64,000 nucleotides of DNA from Rapana venosa (Eukaryota; Mollusca; Gastropoda; Neogastropoda; Muricidae): assembly GCA_028751875.1 (NCBI GenBank), contig CM054135.1, forward strand, positions 7,513,924-7,577,923, written 5' to 3'. This document shows, one piece after another, positions 1 to 11,395 of this stretch (position 1 is its first letter; each line of letters opens with the position of its first letter). Below the pieces are notes generated by a model. That model saw only the letters and a list, made by a program, of their open reading frames with translations. It did no database searches and was not told where the DNA came from. The position numbers and the translations under genes are program-made.

Positions 1-1366
1 CAGGTTGAATCAGGTTACAGGCAAGTACTTAAACAATACTGTGAGTGATATGGATAGGAGATATTGAAACAGTAAAATGGTGCATGTTGTACATAAACAG
101 AATATTCAGAAAGAGTTGTGAAAAGCAGATACACAGTCCATTCAGTAAAAATCATAGTCTGTGCCCTATATCGCAGAACTTTTCGGAAATAGGGAATACA
201 TCTCAATTCTCATTACCTTTGTAGCCGGGGATGCAGGGTGAAATGGAGGGGCAGGGACCTATATCCAGTACCCTGAAGGCAGAGAAGATAGGATTAGTCT
301 CTCAACTGGCCTTCACTCCACCAGCTACAAAGTTGAGGCAGAAGCCATAAAAAGAGCAGCAACCCACATCACGGTCAGCTCATGTACTTGCCACAGAGTT
401 GTCTTCTTGGCAGTCTATATCCTGTCTTTGTTACAGGCCTGACAAACAGAAATGCTGACTGTAACGACCTGTCCTCCACTCTTGCCTCCCTCTGCAGGAC
501 TCATACAGTGGTCCTGCAGGGGATCCCCACCTCCCATGCGCTTGGCGGTTCGATTTCCGACTCCCCAGCACAGGGAGGCCCAAGGCAAGAGCAGAAGGAT
601 AGGTCTGTCAGGTTTTCTGAAGCCAGGATCACTATCAAGACCAAGCAGCACAACAAATAGATAAAACCACATCCACCCTACAACAGGTCAGACCCTCCTA
701 CCTGCTGACATGACAAGAGCAGGCCTGAATATTCAGACTCTGGTCAGGCCACAACTGCCTAAACTACCGTATGTACATGAAACTCTGCATAGGTCACACA
801 GAGCAGTGCCCTTGCCAGACAGGCAGCCAGACAACAGACCATACATGTGCCGTATGCAGTCCTGCCCGCTACATGAGGCAGCACTCTGAAAGAGGATCTG
901 GCCTGACTGACCCATACCACCCCAGTGGCCAAGAAGCTCTGTGGAGACTGGGTGGATCTGCAGGGTACAGCTGCCTTTGTCACAGAGACTGAGATATCTA
1001 TCTGATGAATGCAACCGAAAAAATAAATGAATAACCTTTGTAAATTATACTTGTAGAAATGGATCTAAATCTGCATTATTATACATTAGAAAAATATCTT
1101 TTCACATTATGTTAAAAATTCTGTGGGTTATGTTCTTTGGTTTTATCAGATTAGGAATAAGAGTGACAATCTACAGTTTTATAGTTAGAGCAGAAACAAT
1201 TTAATAACAAGCATAACAAACAACAAAACAAACAGCCACCTTTCCTTAACAAACATCTGATCTATTTGGAGAGAGGTACAGGAAGAGAAATAAAGGGTTA
1301 GCCTATCCCATCACACAAACATGAGCACACTGCACTGTGCAGCCACACAGTGACTCACTCACTCAC
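1..1366. other. Intron of the CCDC6-like gene, left edge
   Basis: No exon or known repeat recognised. It lies 3' of exon 3 of the minus-strand CCDC6-like gene, so it should be intronic. The next expected CCDC6 segment (the LRREK...-type coiled coil) is not found here and must lie left of the window. Short open frames at 382-1014 on both strands overlap one another and show no domain. Confidence 0.6.
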
Positions 1367-1495
1367 CTGTTCCAGTGTTTGCTGTTTGCTGAAGGTGTCC
1401 GCCTCTAGCTTCTCGATCTTGCGCATCAGTTTGTTGATCTGGGCTTCCTGTTCTTTCTCCAGTGTTTCTTCAAGCTCAATCTTTTCTTGTCGCAG
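1367..1495 (-). CDS. CCDC6: CCDC6-like coiled-coil protein, coding exon 3
   Basis: This exon continues the coiled coil of a CCDC6-type protein (scaffold with pro-apoptotic and DNA-damage-response roles in vertebrates). Read on the minus strand it gives 43 codons beginning [17 protein letters not shown] and ending SKQQTLEQ. The human exon is also 43 codons and has the same NKLM-K-I-KLE-DT-SKQ-TLEQ pattern. The acceptor AG is at 1497-1496 and the donor GTGAGT at 1366-1361. Both junctions are phase 0, matching exon 2. Acidic and basic residues alternate with heptad Leu/Ile, as expected for a long parallel coiled coil. The gene runs on past the left edge, so the C-terminal proline-rich part is not seen. 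Confidence 0.93.
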
Positions 1496-2452
1496 CTGGA
1501 ACACAACAATGAATATGCTATTTTATGTTCTACAGTAAAAAGATTTTTTCACAAAGGTACCTAGAATTTCCAACTACACATGTTACCTTGTCAATCCAGA
1601 ATGCAAAAAAGATCTAGAACAATGATGGGTACAGAACAAACTGAAGTATGTTGGCCTAAAGATATGAAAAAATATATATCTTATATTCCAGTTTCAAGCT
1701 ATGCCATTTGTGCTTAAATATATCATTTGATACAGTGATAAATTCTATTAACTTTTTCACTCAGGATAAAAGATGAAGGTCAAAAGATGGATTGAAAGTA
1801 CACAAGGCTTTAAGACTTTGGTATCATTATTTTGATTTATTTCTGTTTGTGTAAATGATAATAAGACTAAGAGCGATTTCTGATTTATGAAATTTATAAC
1901 CGCCTTACACAGGACATGACAGTACCCTAGAAATTTGACTTATCATCCCACGATAGTCACATCTGACATTTTCCTAATTTATTTTTTCTTGAAATAAGTA
2001 TAAGTAACAACATAATTCTCAGAAGAAATAACATAAGTTATGAATTATACACAAAACCTTAATTGCTCCTGTGAGGAAAACTAATATAATAGCCTTCAGC
2101 CCATTTATCTCCACTTCCAGTTCTACTATAGCCTGTAGAATTGTTCTGCATTTTTTTTAATGCTGTACATCACTACATGCTTACATAGTTGCAGACAGTA
2201 AAATATCCTGTCCAGAATGATTATTTCACCTGACACTGACAGTATAACAGCCTGTGAGTGATACAAAATCTGTAGTAGGCAGTACAAACAGCAACAGCTG
2301 GTGCTCAGAATGTTAACCAAACTCCTCTGGATTTAAAAAAAAATTTATAAGTAGAATGAAAGTGTACACCTGTACACATTTTTTCTTCATTTTGATCTGT
2401 GTACATAATATTCCTTTCACTGATTCAAGAAAAACCCCACTCAACAACTAGC

Positions 2453-2643
2453 AATCTTCAAACCACAGTTCAAAAATGGTAATGGTATCAATCTCTGCTA
2501 CCATGCACTGCTGTCATCCGTAGGTAAAGCCGTTTACAGTTACAGTAATCTTCAAACCACAGTTCAAAAATGGTAATGGTATCAATCTCTGTGCTACCAT
2601 GCACTGCTGTCATCCGTGGGTAAAGCCGTTTACAGTTACAGTA
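2453..2643. repeat. 94-bp tandem duplication
   Basis: Two adjacent near-identical copies with a period of about 94 bp, both containing 'ccatgcactgctgtcatccg'. They differ by a 2-bp 'tg' indel and one substitution (gtaggt/gtgggt), so the duplication is recent. Confidence 0.9.
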
Positions 2644-2743
2644 ACTTACACTACAGCTGTTGCTGTGACAGATATCCACCACACACTCAGATTAATACCA
2701 TTATTTTGAAATGCAGCAGTTAAAATATATAAAACATATTACA

Positions 2744-2803
2744 GTCTGAAGATAATTTGCAATTTATGAACAATCTGAAGATAATTTGCAATTTATGAAC
2801 AAT
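2744..2803. repeat. 30-bp tandem duplication
   Basis: 'gaagataatttgcaatttat' occurs twice in direct succession, with a period of about 31 bp. Confidence 0.9.
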
Positions 2804-2854
2804 CAAGTGCACAGAGCTAAAAAGGATGCTCACAGAATCAAAGAGAAAATACCA

Positions 2855-2924
2855 GGGCCCCCATTCTGTTTGGACCCGAAACTTTCCCCCATCCATTAGA
2901 CCATGAGTGGTGGTCTGGGCGCTA

Positions 2925-2958
<34 letters not shown>

Positions 2959-3197
2959 GTGTTACACATAATTATTTAGCGCACGTAAAAGAACCCACGG
3001 CAACAACAGAGTTGTCCCTGGCAAAATTCTGTAGAAAAAAGCCACTCTGATAGGGAAACAAATACAGTTGCAGACAGGAAAAAAAACACACACAAAAAAG
3101 GGTGGCGCTGCTCTTGTGGCGACGCGCTTTCCCCAGGGAGAGCAGCCCAAATTTCATGCAGAGAAATCTGCCGTGACTTAAAGTGGTATGAATATGA
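2855..3197 (+). mobile_element. S3 SINE copy, 5' (tRNA head) truncated
   Basis: Shares 'gtggtggtctgggcgctagt', 'ggataggac/ggatgagacgataaacc' and the end 'gacttaaagtggtatga' with copies at 20537-20937, 38838-39376, 42183-42330 and 52240-52370. The tRNA-like head seen at 20.9 and 39.3 kb is missing here. An A-rich linker lies at 3080-3105. Confidence 0.8.
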
Positions 3198-3320
3198 ATG
3201 AGTAAATTCAACATCAGGAGACAGAGTTGGTCAACAGCAATAACTATCTAAAAATTTCATCTAGAGGTAACGGTTCATGAATGTCAAGTTACTATTCAGC
3301 ACTGAGGAACATCTGATCAC

Positions 3321-3470
3321 CTTGAACAACTTGCGAGAGAGGTCATTGGTGAGATACTCTTCTTCCTGCTCATAGTTCATAGCCAGGCGTTCCTTCTCCT
3401 TCTTCAAGCAGTGGATCTCTTTCAGCAGGGTGTTGCTGATGAACTCTTCCTCCTGCTCCGCTCTGGCTTG
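3321..3470 (-). CDS. CCDC6: CCDC6-like coiled-coil protein, coding exon 2
   Basis: Fifty codons on the minus strand, from [15 protein letters not shown] to [10 protein letters not shown]. The human exon is exactly 50 codons and carries the same [15 protein letters not shown] start and the motif NYE-EEE-LTN-LSRKL. The acceptor AG is at 3472-3471 after a pyrimidine/ctgcag stretch, and the donor GTGATC is at 3320-3315. Both junctions are phase 0 and join cleanly to exons 1 and 3. This is the most conserved part of the family coiled coil. Distance to exon 1 is 4.3 kb. Confidence 0.95.
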
Positions 3471-3899
3471 CTGCAGCACAACATGCAACAAGTATCTCTC
3501 ACGTCAAATTGTTAAGCACTAGTTCATTCTTCTTTTTTTTAATCATATATTGCTCACATACACAGTCACACACAATATGGGCACATGAACATACAATGAT
3601 ATATGATGATTGATATATAGGAATATATAAAGCACACAATAAAAGTCAATATGCACGTGATGTATACATGCACATACACACACACACACTCATCATCATA
3701 TATGATACATTGTATACGTGTATACACAAACACTGAAACAGTGTCAATACTGTCACACTCATACACTGATAGTGATACAGTCATAGAGTCTTGCATGTGA
3801 TGCGTGTATACATGTTTACAACTTACTACAAGTATATTGTATACACTATAATAATAATAATGTATGGAATTTATATAGCTATACATGTTATAGGTAATG

Positions 3900-4006
3900 T
3901 GCTTCATGTGACACCATATGACACCCATAGTCATGATATGACTGCGTTGATGATGATAACGATGACGCCAATAGTCATCTGATGATAACGACGACTATAC
4001 AGTCAG

Positions 4007-4051
<45 letters not shown>

Positions 4052-5352
4052 TGATGATGATCACACTAACGATGACGCCTATTGTCATATGACTGTGCTG
4101 ATGATGATGACGATAACGATGATGCCCAGTCATGATATGACTGCATTGATAATGATATTGACACCTATAGTCATGAAATGACTGCATTGATGATGATAAT
4201 GATGATGATGATGATGATGTGGTGGTGGTGGTGGTGGTGGTGATGATGATGATGATGACGATGACACCCATAGTCATTATAGTCATGAAATGACTGCAAT
4301 CATTATAGTCATGAAATGACTGCATTGATGATGATGACGACGATGACGCCCATAGTCATGATATGACTGCATTGATGATGATGATAACGATGACGCCCAT
4401 AGTCATGATATGACTGCATTGATGATGATGATGATGATGATAACGATGACGCCTATAGTCATGATATGACTGCATTGCGTTGATGATGATGATAATGATG
4501 ACACCCATAGTCATGATGTGACTGTGTTGATGATGATGATAACGATGACGCCCATAGTCATGATGTGAATGCATTGATGATGATGATGATGATGATGATG
4601 ACGACGATGATGACGATGACGCCCATAGTCATGATATGACTGCATTGATGATGATGATGATGATAACGATGATGCCCATAGTCATGATATGACTGCATTG
4701 CGTTGATGATGATGATAATGATGACACCCATAGTCATGATATGACTGCGTTGATGATGATGATAACGGTGACGCCCATAGTCATGATATGACTGCATTGA
4801 TGATGATTATGATGATAACGATGACGCCCATAGTCATGATATGACTGCATTGTGTTGATGATGATGATGATAATGATGACACCCATAGTCATGATATGAC
4901 TGCGTTGATGATGATAACGATGACGCCCATAGTCATGATATGAATGTATTGATGATGATGATGATGATAATGATGACACCCATAGTCATGATATGACTGC
5001 GTTGATGATGATGATAATGACACCCATAGTCATGATATGACTGCATTGATGATGATGATAACGATGATGCCCATAGTCATGATATGACTGCATTGATGAT
5101 GATAACGATGACGCACATAGTCATATGACTGCATTGATGATGATAACGATGACGCCCATAGACATAGTCATGATATGACTGCATTGATGATGATGATGAT
5201 GATAACGATGACGCCCATAGTCATGATATGACTGCGTTGATGATGATGACAACGATGACACCCATAATCATGATATGACTGCGTTGATGATGATAACGAC
5301 GACGCCCATACTAGTCATATAACTGTGTTGATGTTGATAATGATGATGATAA
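3900..5352. repeat. GAT-rich satellite with AGTCAT-GAT-ATGACT motif
   Basis: About 25 tandem units of roughly 45-60 bp. Each has the block 'cccatagtcatgatatgact', then 'gcattgatgatgatgataac' and 'gatgacg'. Unit length varies through the number of GAT triplets. The inner AGTCAT...ATGACT is a 6-bp inverted repeat. Open frames across it on the minus strand (His/Tyr/Ile-rich) are repeat artefacts. Confidence 0.95.
4006..4048. repeat. (CT)n microsatellite
   Basis: About 20 uninterrupted CT dinucleotides inside the GAT satellite. Confidence 0.97.
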
Positions 5353-5383
5353 ATTTAAAATGTTCAGTGTTCAGTATTCAGTG

Positions 5384-5420
<37 letters not shown>

Positions 5421-5515
5421 GCTTCTTTGTCCTTCAATTCCCTGCAAATAATATGATGAAGCACATTTTACGTAACATATTTATTTTGACTTTGAAAACA
5501 TAGATCTATCTCAAT

Positions 5516-5566
<51 letters not shown>

Positions 5567-5632
5567 CACACACACACACACCACACACACACACACACAC
5601 ACACTCACACACACACACACACACACACACTT
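5384..5632. repeat. (CT)n and (CA)n microsatellite cluster
   Basis: CT runs at 5386-5419 and 5519-5564 pass directly into CA runs at 5565-5631. 'atctatctcaatagatct' lies just before the second CT run. Confidence 0.95.
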
Positions 5633-5945
5633 AATTCTCTCCCCAATCCTTGTTTAACTAGTAGTATTTCTGTTCAGCTCAAAATCTAGTACAAAAATGC
5701 CAGTACTTTTTTTTTAAAGTAAAAAAACAAAAAAGCTAAACCACAATAACAAGTGTACTAACACTGTCAGTGCAAACTCATGTAAAGTACTAAGTAGTAA
5801 TACTAATACTAATAAAGTAATACTAATACTGTAATAGCCACAATGGGCTATTTTCCCTCTTTCTGTTTTGTTTTGTTTGAATTATTCAATTGTTTGTGTT
5901 TACACATTTTCCGTCACATTGTAAGCTTTATCAACCCTAAACTAT

Positions 5946-6684
5946 TTAACCTCTTAACTGCCCAGTGCAAGTGCACCCTATACGCCAGGGAATAAAATTC
6001 TTATGTACCACTGCTATGTTCATATCCCTCTTACTCAGAAACTACTACATGAATATTCCTGACAGTCTACGCAATGACAGTATATTACTATATATATCGT
6101 AGATTACTTCGAGGCAAGCTCAAATTAGTTAGCATGATATTTCAATGCGCAAATATATTTAAAATGTAAAAAATTGACCAAAAATACGATTTCTTCATCA
6201 CCACTGTCATTCTGAGTACCCCCCATCTCAATAACGTCAAACTTAAGTCTAGGCCAAATCTCATTCATTGTTTTTTAAATACACGATCTCCTGAATCATA
6301 CTCGATCTTTTTCATCACTGTTAGGTAAATCTATAGTTTTATTTGCCACTTTTACAGCTGTGAAAAGTTATTGATGCCTTCAACAAGAAGTGTCAGCCAT
6401 TTTGAACAAGAACTTCCCAAGCAGTCATGCATAAAAACACAAAATATGAGCTAAAAAAACAATCGTTTTTGCCATGGTTTTTGCAGCTGGATGTTGCCAA
6501 GCAACAGGAGAGTGATCTCCATTAATTTTGGAGTTCTTTCCCTTTAACTGTAGTCAAGGAAGCAGGCTTGTTTACTTCAGTTCCACACTCCGGAAATTTT
6601 CAGGGGTGTAGGCGTATAGGGTGCACGTATAGGGTGCACGTTTAGGTCCGGAAAATTTCCGGGGTAAGGCAGTCTAGTGGTTAA
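5946..6684. mobile_element. piggyBac-like non-autonomous element, copy 1
   Basis: A 739-bp unit bounded by TTAA at 5946-5949 and TTAA at 6681-6684. The ends are imperfect inverted repeats: the left reads CCTCTTAACTGCCC, and the right, reverse-complemented, reads CCACTAGACTGCC. 'gtgcaccctatacg' recurs just inside both ends. A second copy, inverted and split by a Tigger insertion, is at 11450-15548. TTAA duplication is the hallmark of piggyBac transposition. No transposase is encoded, so it would need one in trans. Confidence 0.85.
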
Positions 6685-7176
6685 TTATAGCCAGGTCAAA
6701 TTTATGGCTCATCTGTCATCATCAGCTGTTACTAGTATTAAATTTGCATTAACTTTAGACAAAAACAAAAAAACTTCCAGTAAGGTTTGAAAAACAAAAA
6801 CAAAAATCTGATAATGCTATAGATGCTTCCAGTAAGGTTTGAAAAATAGCAGGCAATCAACAAATGGATAATAGTACTAGTTACTGTCCGAGTGTCTCTG
6901 CCTCTCCTTTTCCTGTATAAAATTTGAATTTAAATGTCATATTTAAGTTACTGACTAATTCAGTCATTGTCTGATTGAGGCAGGCTACTGTTCAGTGTTC
7001 ATGTCATCAATTATCCAAGATTAATTTTGTTGAATTGTTCATCTTTAGAACATACTCTCAGTCTCAATCAAATTCAGAGGCTTCAGACGCAATCTTTAAG
7101 TTCAACAAATGTGAACCAACCACTTTCTGAAAAAGTTTCTTCTGCCTTGCTTTCTCAGTTTCTGATACTGGGGAGA

Positions 7177-7226
7177 TTTGGGGGGGGGGGGGGTGAAGTT
7201 GGGGGGGGGGGGGGGGGGGGGGGGGG
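7177..7226. repeat. Poly-G tracts
   Basis: Two G runs (about 12 and 26 bases) are separated by 'tgaagtt'. This is one of about a dozen long G/C homopolymers in the window. Confidence 0.95.
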
Positions 7227-7760
7227 CTCCTATATAAAATTTGTCTAACTTTTTTTTAGTACACTTTCTTAACAAGTCACATTTATGTCCACAATGTCAT
7301 TTTTCTCTTCAGCAGAAAAATTTCACCAAGGGTAGATTTCATGTTGATAACTATGATAACTAAGATTTAGAACTCCACAGACAGGAAAAATTTATATTGC
7401 CCAAGTGGATTACAAGTTACATTAAATGCTAAGCAATCAATAACTTGATTTATGTCTCTCAAATTGGATATATACTAAAGAACTTCATCTATATTAAATT
7501 ACCTAGATAAATGACACTACATAAGGCCTTTAGCTAAAAATGAAAATGACTCAGATCAATAATATCATTCTCCATGAATGAGTAATAACCCCCAAAAAAA
7601 ATTGTTCACATTAATCACCATATGGAAATCTGGATCAAAATAAAATAAGGAAAATAAAAACAACAATTTTGATTCATACTTTTAACGTCACACATAATTA
7701 TGATTTAGCCTTAGAGAAAAAAAATACTTTCAAACAAACAAACAAAAACGATTCACGCAC

Positions 7761-7982
7761 GATAGATACGCTGGCCCTCCGAAGCTCTTTGTTCTCCTCT
7801 TGAAGTGCCTTGCATTTTGACTTGTAAGAGTCCAGCTCCAGCTTCAAAACTCTGTTCTCTTGCTGCAAGGATTCAATCCTCTTTTGTAACTGTTCTACAT
7901 GAGCTGGCGACGGTGGTTTTAATGTTGGACCACCATCAATAGAGCTAGTGTCACTCTCGAGCTCACTGGCGCTATCCGCCAT
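7761..7982 (-). CDS. CCDC6: CCDC6-like coiled-coil protein, coding exon 1 with start codon
   Basis: Seventy-four codons on the minus strand starting MADSASE. The identical MADSASE opens the vertebrate protein, which supports this ATG. A Ser/Asp/Glu-rich N-terminus (residues 1-25) lacks the long glycine run of the human protein. From about residue 30 a coiled coil begins: [20 protein letters not shown], then [20 protein letters not shown], closely matching the human LQQENKVLK...[19 protein letters not shown]. The donor GTGCGT at 7760-7755 is phase 0 and joins exon 2 QARAEQ. With exons 2 and 3, 167 residues of the protein are in view. It probably acts as a cytosolic/nuclear scaffold, judged from the family rather than from the sequence. 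Confidence 0.95.
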
Positions 7983-8580
7983 TGTGTCAATGACTACACT
8001 TTAGCCAGGTAAAGAAAAACTGTCAGAACACAAATCTTCTGTCACATAAACGCAGAATGAAGACGATAAAACACTTATCAACTGGTGAGCTAAATTCCGA
8101 GTACTTTGAAGTTCTGTCGGTTCCACATTGACTGTAACGATTCACGATGACAATGTCGTCAACAGAACACGAAGGAACCTCATTTGGGGATGAGGGAGGG
8201 GGGGCCTGCATCCTGTGTCAATGCCGAATGTCAGGGGATCCTCCTTTTCATGATTTGTCTTAATTTACTCTGCTTTAAGAAAAGCACGATGCTTGGAGAT
8301 TTTCCTTCTCAAGTAGAGTCAGAATTTCAGTTATATACGTCTCTTTAAATTGTATATAATTTGGTACAAAAAATAGTATTGTATTAAAAAGTATATTTTT
8401 TAAAACAATTGTTATTCCCACAACAGGAAATAAGGGGAAATCCGAAAGTGAGGCTGGTTTACTGTCAAAGGTCATTAGCACCCTTGCGCGCGGAGCAGTC
8501 GTCCACGGCTAGTTTGCATACAGCTGCTAAGAAACCGGAGAGTGTGCAGAAAAACGCACCAATTTAGTGCAATCCCCAAA
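7983..8580. promoter_or_regulatory. Putative divergent promoter / 5' UTRs
   Basis: About 600 bp separates the CCDC6-like ATG (7982, minus) from a plus-strand ATG at 8581 with good context (ccaaaATGG). It is free of the SINEs and microsatellites that fill the surroundings. GC-richer patches occur at 8160-8230 and 8480-8515 (cttgcgcgcggagcagtcgt). The arrangement suggests a bidirectional promoter. No TATA box was identified with confidence. Confidence 0.5.
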
Positions 8581-8654
8581 ATGGAAGACTACCTGAAGGC
8601 TGCTCAGAACTTTCTGAAGAAGTACATCACTCTTCCAGATAAGGTGCTTGCATG
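8581..8654 (+). CDS. Candidate first coding exon of a plus-strand gene
   Basis: The ATG at 8581 opens MEDYLKAAQNFLKKYITLPDKVLA plus two bases. The donor GTGAAGTAT follows at 8655. A weaker donor, GTGCTT, lies at 8644. The peptide looks like an amphipathic N-terminus and is not a domain I recognise. The nearest downstream exons on this strand are those of the membrane protein at 17955, so it may be that gene's first exon. However, this exon ends in phase 2 and exon 17955 begins with the last two bases of a codon, so at least one linking exon would be needed between them. It could instead belong to a separate short gene. Confidence 0.45.
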
Positions 8655-10227
8655 GTGAAGTATCGGATGACAAGAACTTAAGCTTCTCTAATCTTGTATG
8701 GGGCGGATGGGCATTGATTTATTCATGTTTACGCTAAGCTGATCACGAGGGGCAAAATCAGGGCAAGTGGGTAGGGATTTATTCACATGATGCGCAGGGC
8801 ATCCGAAGCTTAGGATGATGATAAACGCACAGTGTTGGGACTACTCTTTGAAATCACTAACAGACCTTGACAATCACAAATGCATGCTCTGATGCAGATA
8901 CTGAGATAGGTCTAGGAAATCACAAATATTGATGTATCTATATAACAATTGATTATTGAAGAACACTTTCATAGGTAACTTGAGCAAATCAACATATGAC
9001 TGCTAGCATTGTTTTTGTTGTTTAATGGAAGACTTTAGGCAATACCAGAATGTGAGTGTGATCATATGATATCCCATCCTAATGATCCTAGAGTCATAAC
9101 ATACAATTAGATTGAATTGGGAACTGAGTTACCTGTGTTCATTATTAAGTCATTTTGACAAGTATTCAAATAAATTCTCTTCATTGTTTTGTAGGCCCAC
9201 AGAAAAGAATGTTTTTCCAAGACCATAGATCTATAACTAGTTCTGATTATTTAATCTTGGGTGAGTTCTAACAAGTCTGAAACTGCTGCATTTGACACTG
9301 CAGAAAATTCAAGTGAAGTTTTTTTTTTGATTACTGGTACCATTGTAAATTTTGCAAAAATATTTTTGACAGTCATATGGTCATTCAATACTTACAATGA
9401 TGAATCATTCTTGTTTAGTGCATAATCTTGCAAGGCAAATAAAGCGCTATACTCTACTGCACCTGTATTTCAAGTACATAAAATCGTTTGCGACACTCCA
9501 CCACAGAATGCATGAGTTGCATTGCATCAAAGGTCAATTTTTTAGTAGTCAATGTGTTATTAATTCTGCAAAGGGAAAAAAAGAAGGACAATTCAATACA
9601 GAAAACAGATTGAAAATTGGACATTTATATGAAAAGTAATTACAGGTTGAAATGATAAACTGCAGGAAGTGACAAAATAAGAAATTGACAAGATTTGCAT
9701 CTTGATATGTGGTCAGAATGAGGGCTTGTGTGTTTTTAATGCACTTTTAAAGCAAAAGAAAGCGAAATTATGCCTTGATACTTTAGTAACCTATCATTAT
9801 CTCAAAATCAACAACCTGACCTCCACCTAGCTTAAAAGGCTCCTAGCGGAAAAGTGGGTCAGGTGCAAAGCGACTCATTTCATGATGGAGCGTCACATTT
9901 ATCAGTTATCACCACATAGACATTGGCCACTCGGTCATACAACATATTTTGAGACAGCACAGGCATTTACTCACACTACAGTTACACATGTACATTATAT
10001 ATTATATATACACACAGCACAAATCTTTAATTTTCATCACCTTATACACTTATAACCTACATGAAAATCTTCAGGGCAACAGACAAGTATTCAAAATAAA
10101 TATCTTGAAACTAGTTTTAAAATATGTTTGTATGTATGTGTGATCGCAACTGTTCTGCTGTGTGTGTGTGTGTCACTGTGTGAATGTCTCTGTATCAAGT
10201 GTATGTGTATGTGTACATTTTGATACA

Positions 10228-10234
<7 letters not shown>
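8655..10234. other. AT-rich stretch without recognised feature
   Basis: No exon, known repeat or RNA gene was recognised. Frames of 60-80 codons at 9397-9639 and 9949-10143 have no domain and no splice context worth noting. Confidence 0.6.

Positions 10235-10272
<38 letters not shown>
10234..10272. repeat. (TA)n microsatellite preceded by GT repeats
   Basis: GT-rich sequence at 10160-10233 leads into about 19 TA dinucleotides. Confidence 0.95.
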
Positions 10273-10273
<1 letters not shown>

Positions 10274-10464
10274 TGGAGCAGCTGATCTTTTTGGTTCCAG
10301 CATATTATATAGCTTGTAAAATAATCCATGATGCTGTTGATAAGAATGATGTCAAGACTGCCAGAAAGACTTTTCTTTGAAACTTATTTGATTGCTGTCA
10401 AGCTCCATTGTTGCAATGCATCAGAAGATACCACTTTCTACAAACTTTAATTTTTTATCTAAAA

Positions 10465-11132
10465 ATGTTCATCTTAGCTGTTAGCAGTGGTAGGACTTCT
10501 GTCTGGCTAATGTTCATCTTAGCTGTTAGCAGTGATAGGACTTCTGTCTGGCTAATGTTCATCTTAGCTGTTAGCAGTGATAGGACTTCTGTCTGGCTAA
10601 TGTTCATCTGAGCCGTTAGCAGTGATAGGACTTCTGTCTGGCTAATGTTCATCTTAGCTGTTAGCAGTGATAGGACTTCTGTCTGGCTAATGTTCATCTT
10701 AGCTGTTAGCAGTGATAGGACTTCTGTCTGGCTAATGTTCATCTTAGCTGTTAGCAGTGATAGGACATCTGTCTGGCTAATGTTCATCTTAGCTGTTAGC
10801 AGTGATAGGACTTCTGTCTGGCTAATGTTCATCTTAGCTGTTAGCAGTGATAGGACTTCTGTCTGGCTAATGTTCATCTTAGCTGTTAGCAGTGATAGGA
10901 CTTCTGTCTGGCTAATGTTCATCTTAGCTGTTAGCAGTGATAGGACTTCTGTCTGGCTAATGTTCATCTGTTAGCAGTGATAGGACTTCTGTCTGGCTAA
11001 TGTTCATCTTAGCTGTTAGCAGTGATAGGACTTCTGTCTGGCTAATGTTCATCTTAGCTGTTAGCAGTGGTAGGACTTCTGTCTGGCTAATGTTCATCTT
11101 AGCCGTTAGCAGTGATAGGACTTCTGTCTAGC
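10465..11132. repeat. 45-bp minisatellite, about 15 units, open on both strands
   Basis: The unit 'atgttcatcttagctgttag' + 'cagtgataggacttctgtct' + 'ggcta' is repeated about 15 times with very few substitutions. One unit near 10968 lacks 5 bp. Because 45 is divisible by 3 and the unit lacks stops in one frame per strand, it gives repetitive peptides MFILAVSSDRTSVWL (plus) and MNISQTEVLSLLTAK (minus). The high identity points to recent expansion. No exon signals flank it. Confidence 0.95.
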
Positions 11133-11275
11133 CGATTGCTCCAGTTAAAATAACCACAGACTCAGTGGAAATGTATTTTTCAGTGCAACAGTACAATTTC
11201 TTTGCAACCATTTAAAAGATAGAAATAATTGCAGCAAACAATGCCTTGTCTGTCCTTGCAGATGATGTCAGCATT

Positions 11276-11395
11276 GTGTGAAGTCGGATGCGCTGGGCCT
11301 GACTTGTCAGGTGCTTAACGGCAGCGTGACGCATTTTCACTCATATAACAGACAACAATAGTTGCTGTCTGAGCGTTTGACGAAAAAAAGAAGGA
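11276..11395 (+). mobile_element. S5 SINE, 5'-truncated, with 11-bp target duplication
   Basis: The body runs from 'gtcggatgcgctgggcctga' to 'gttgctgtctgagcgtttga' and a purine tail. It is flanked by the direct repeat 'atgtcagcatt' at 11265-11275 and 11396-11406, a clear retroposition target duplication. Confidence 0.9.

Larger units (their letters stand above)
1496..3320. other. CCDC6-like intron 2
   Basis: AT-rich intron. It contains a 94-bp tandem duplication (2453-2643), a 30-bp duplication (2744-2803) and an S3 SINE (2855-3197). Nothing else was recognised between 1496 and 2450. Confidence 0.8.
3471..7760. other. CCDC6-like intron 1
   Basis: Contains the GAT-rich satellite (3900-5352), CT/CA microsatellites, a piggyBac-like element (5946-6684) and a G homopolymer (7177-7226). 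A fragment resembling the S4 repeat ('tggaatttatatagc') lies at 3862-3877. The rest (5640-5940, 6690-7170, 7230-7760) is AT-rich with no recognised feature. Confidence 0.75.

Noticed and set aside
3975..4979. His/Tyr/Ile repeat proteins on the minus strand
   Set aside because: Translation of the GAT satellite.
10455..10974. 170- and 109-codon repetitive proteins on opposite strands
   Set aside because: Artefact of a 45-bp tandem repeat without stops; no start context, exon signals or homology.
10465..11132. CRISPR-like array
   Set aside because: Units are continuous tandem copies without unique spacers and the genome is eukaryotic; the same holds for the 36-, 49- and 69-bp arrays.
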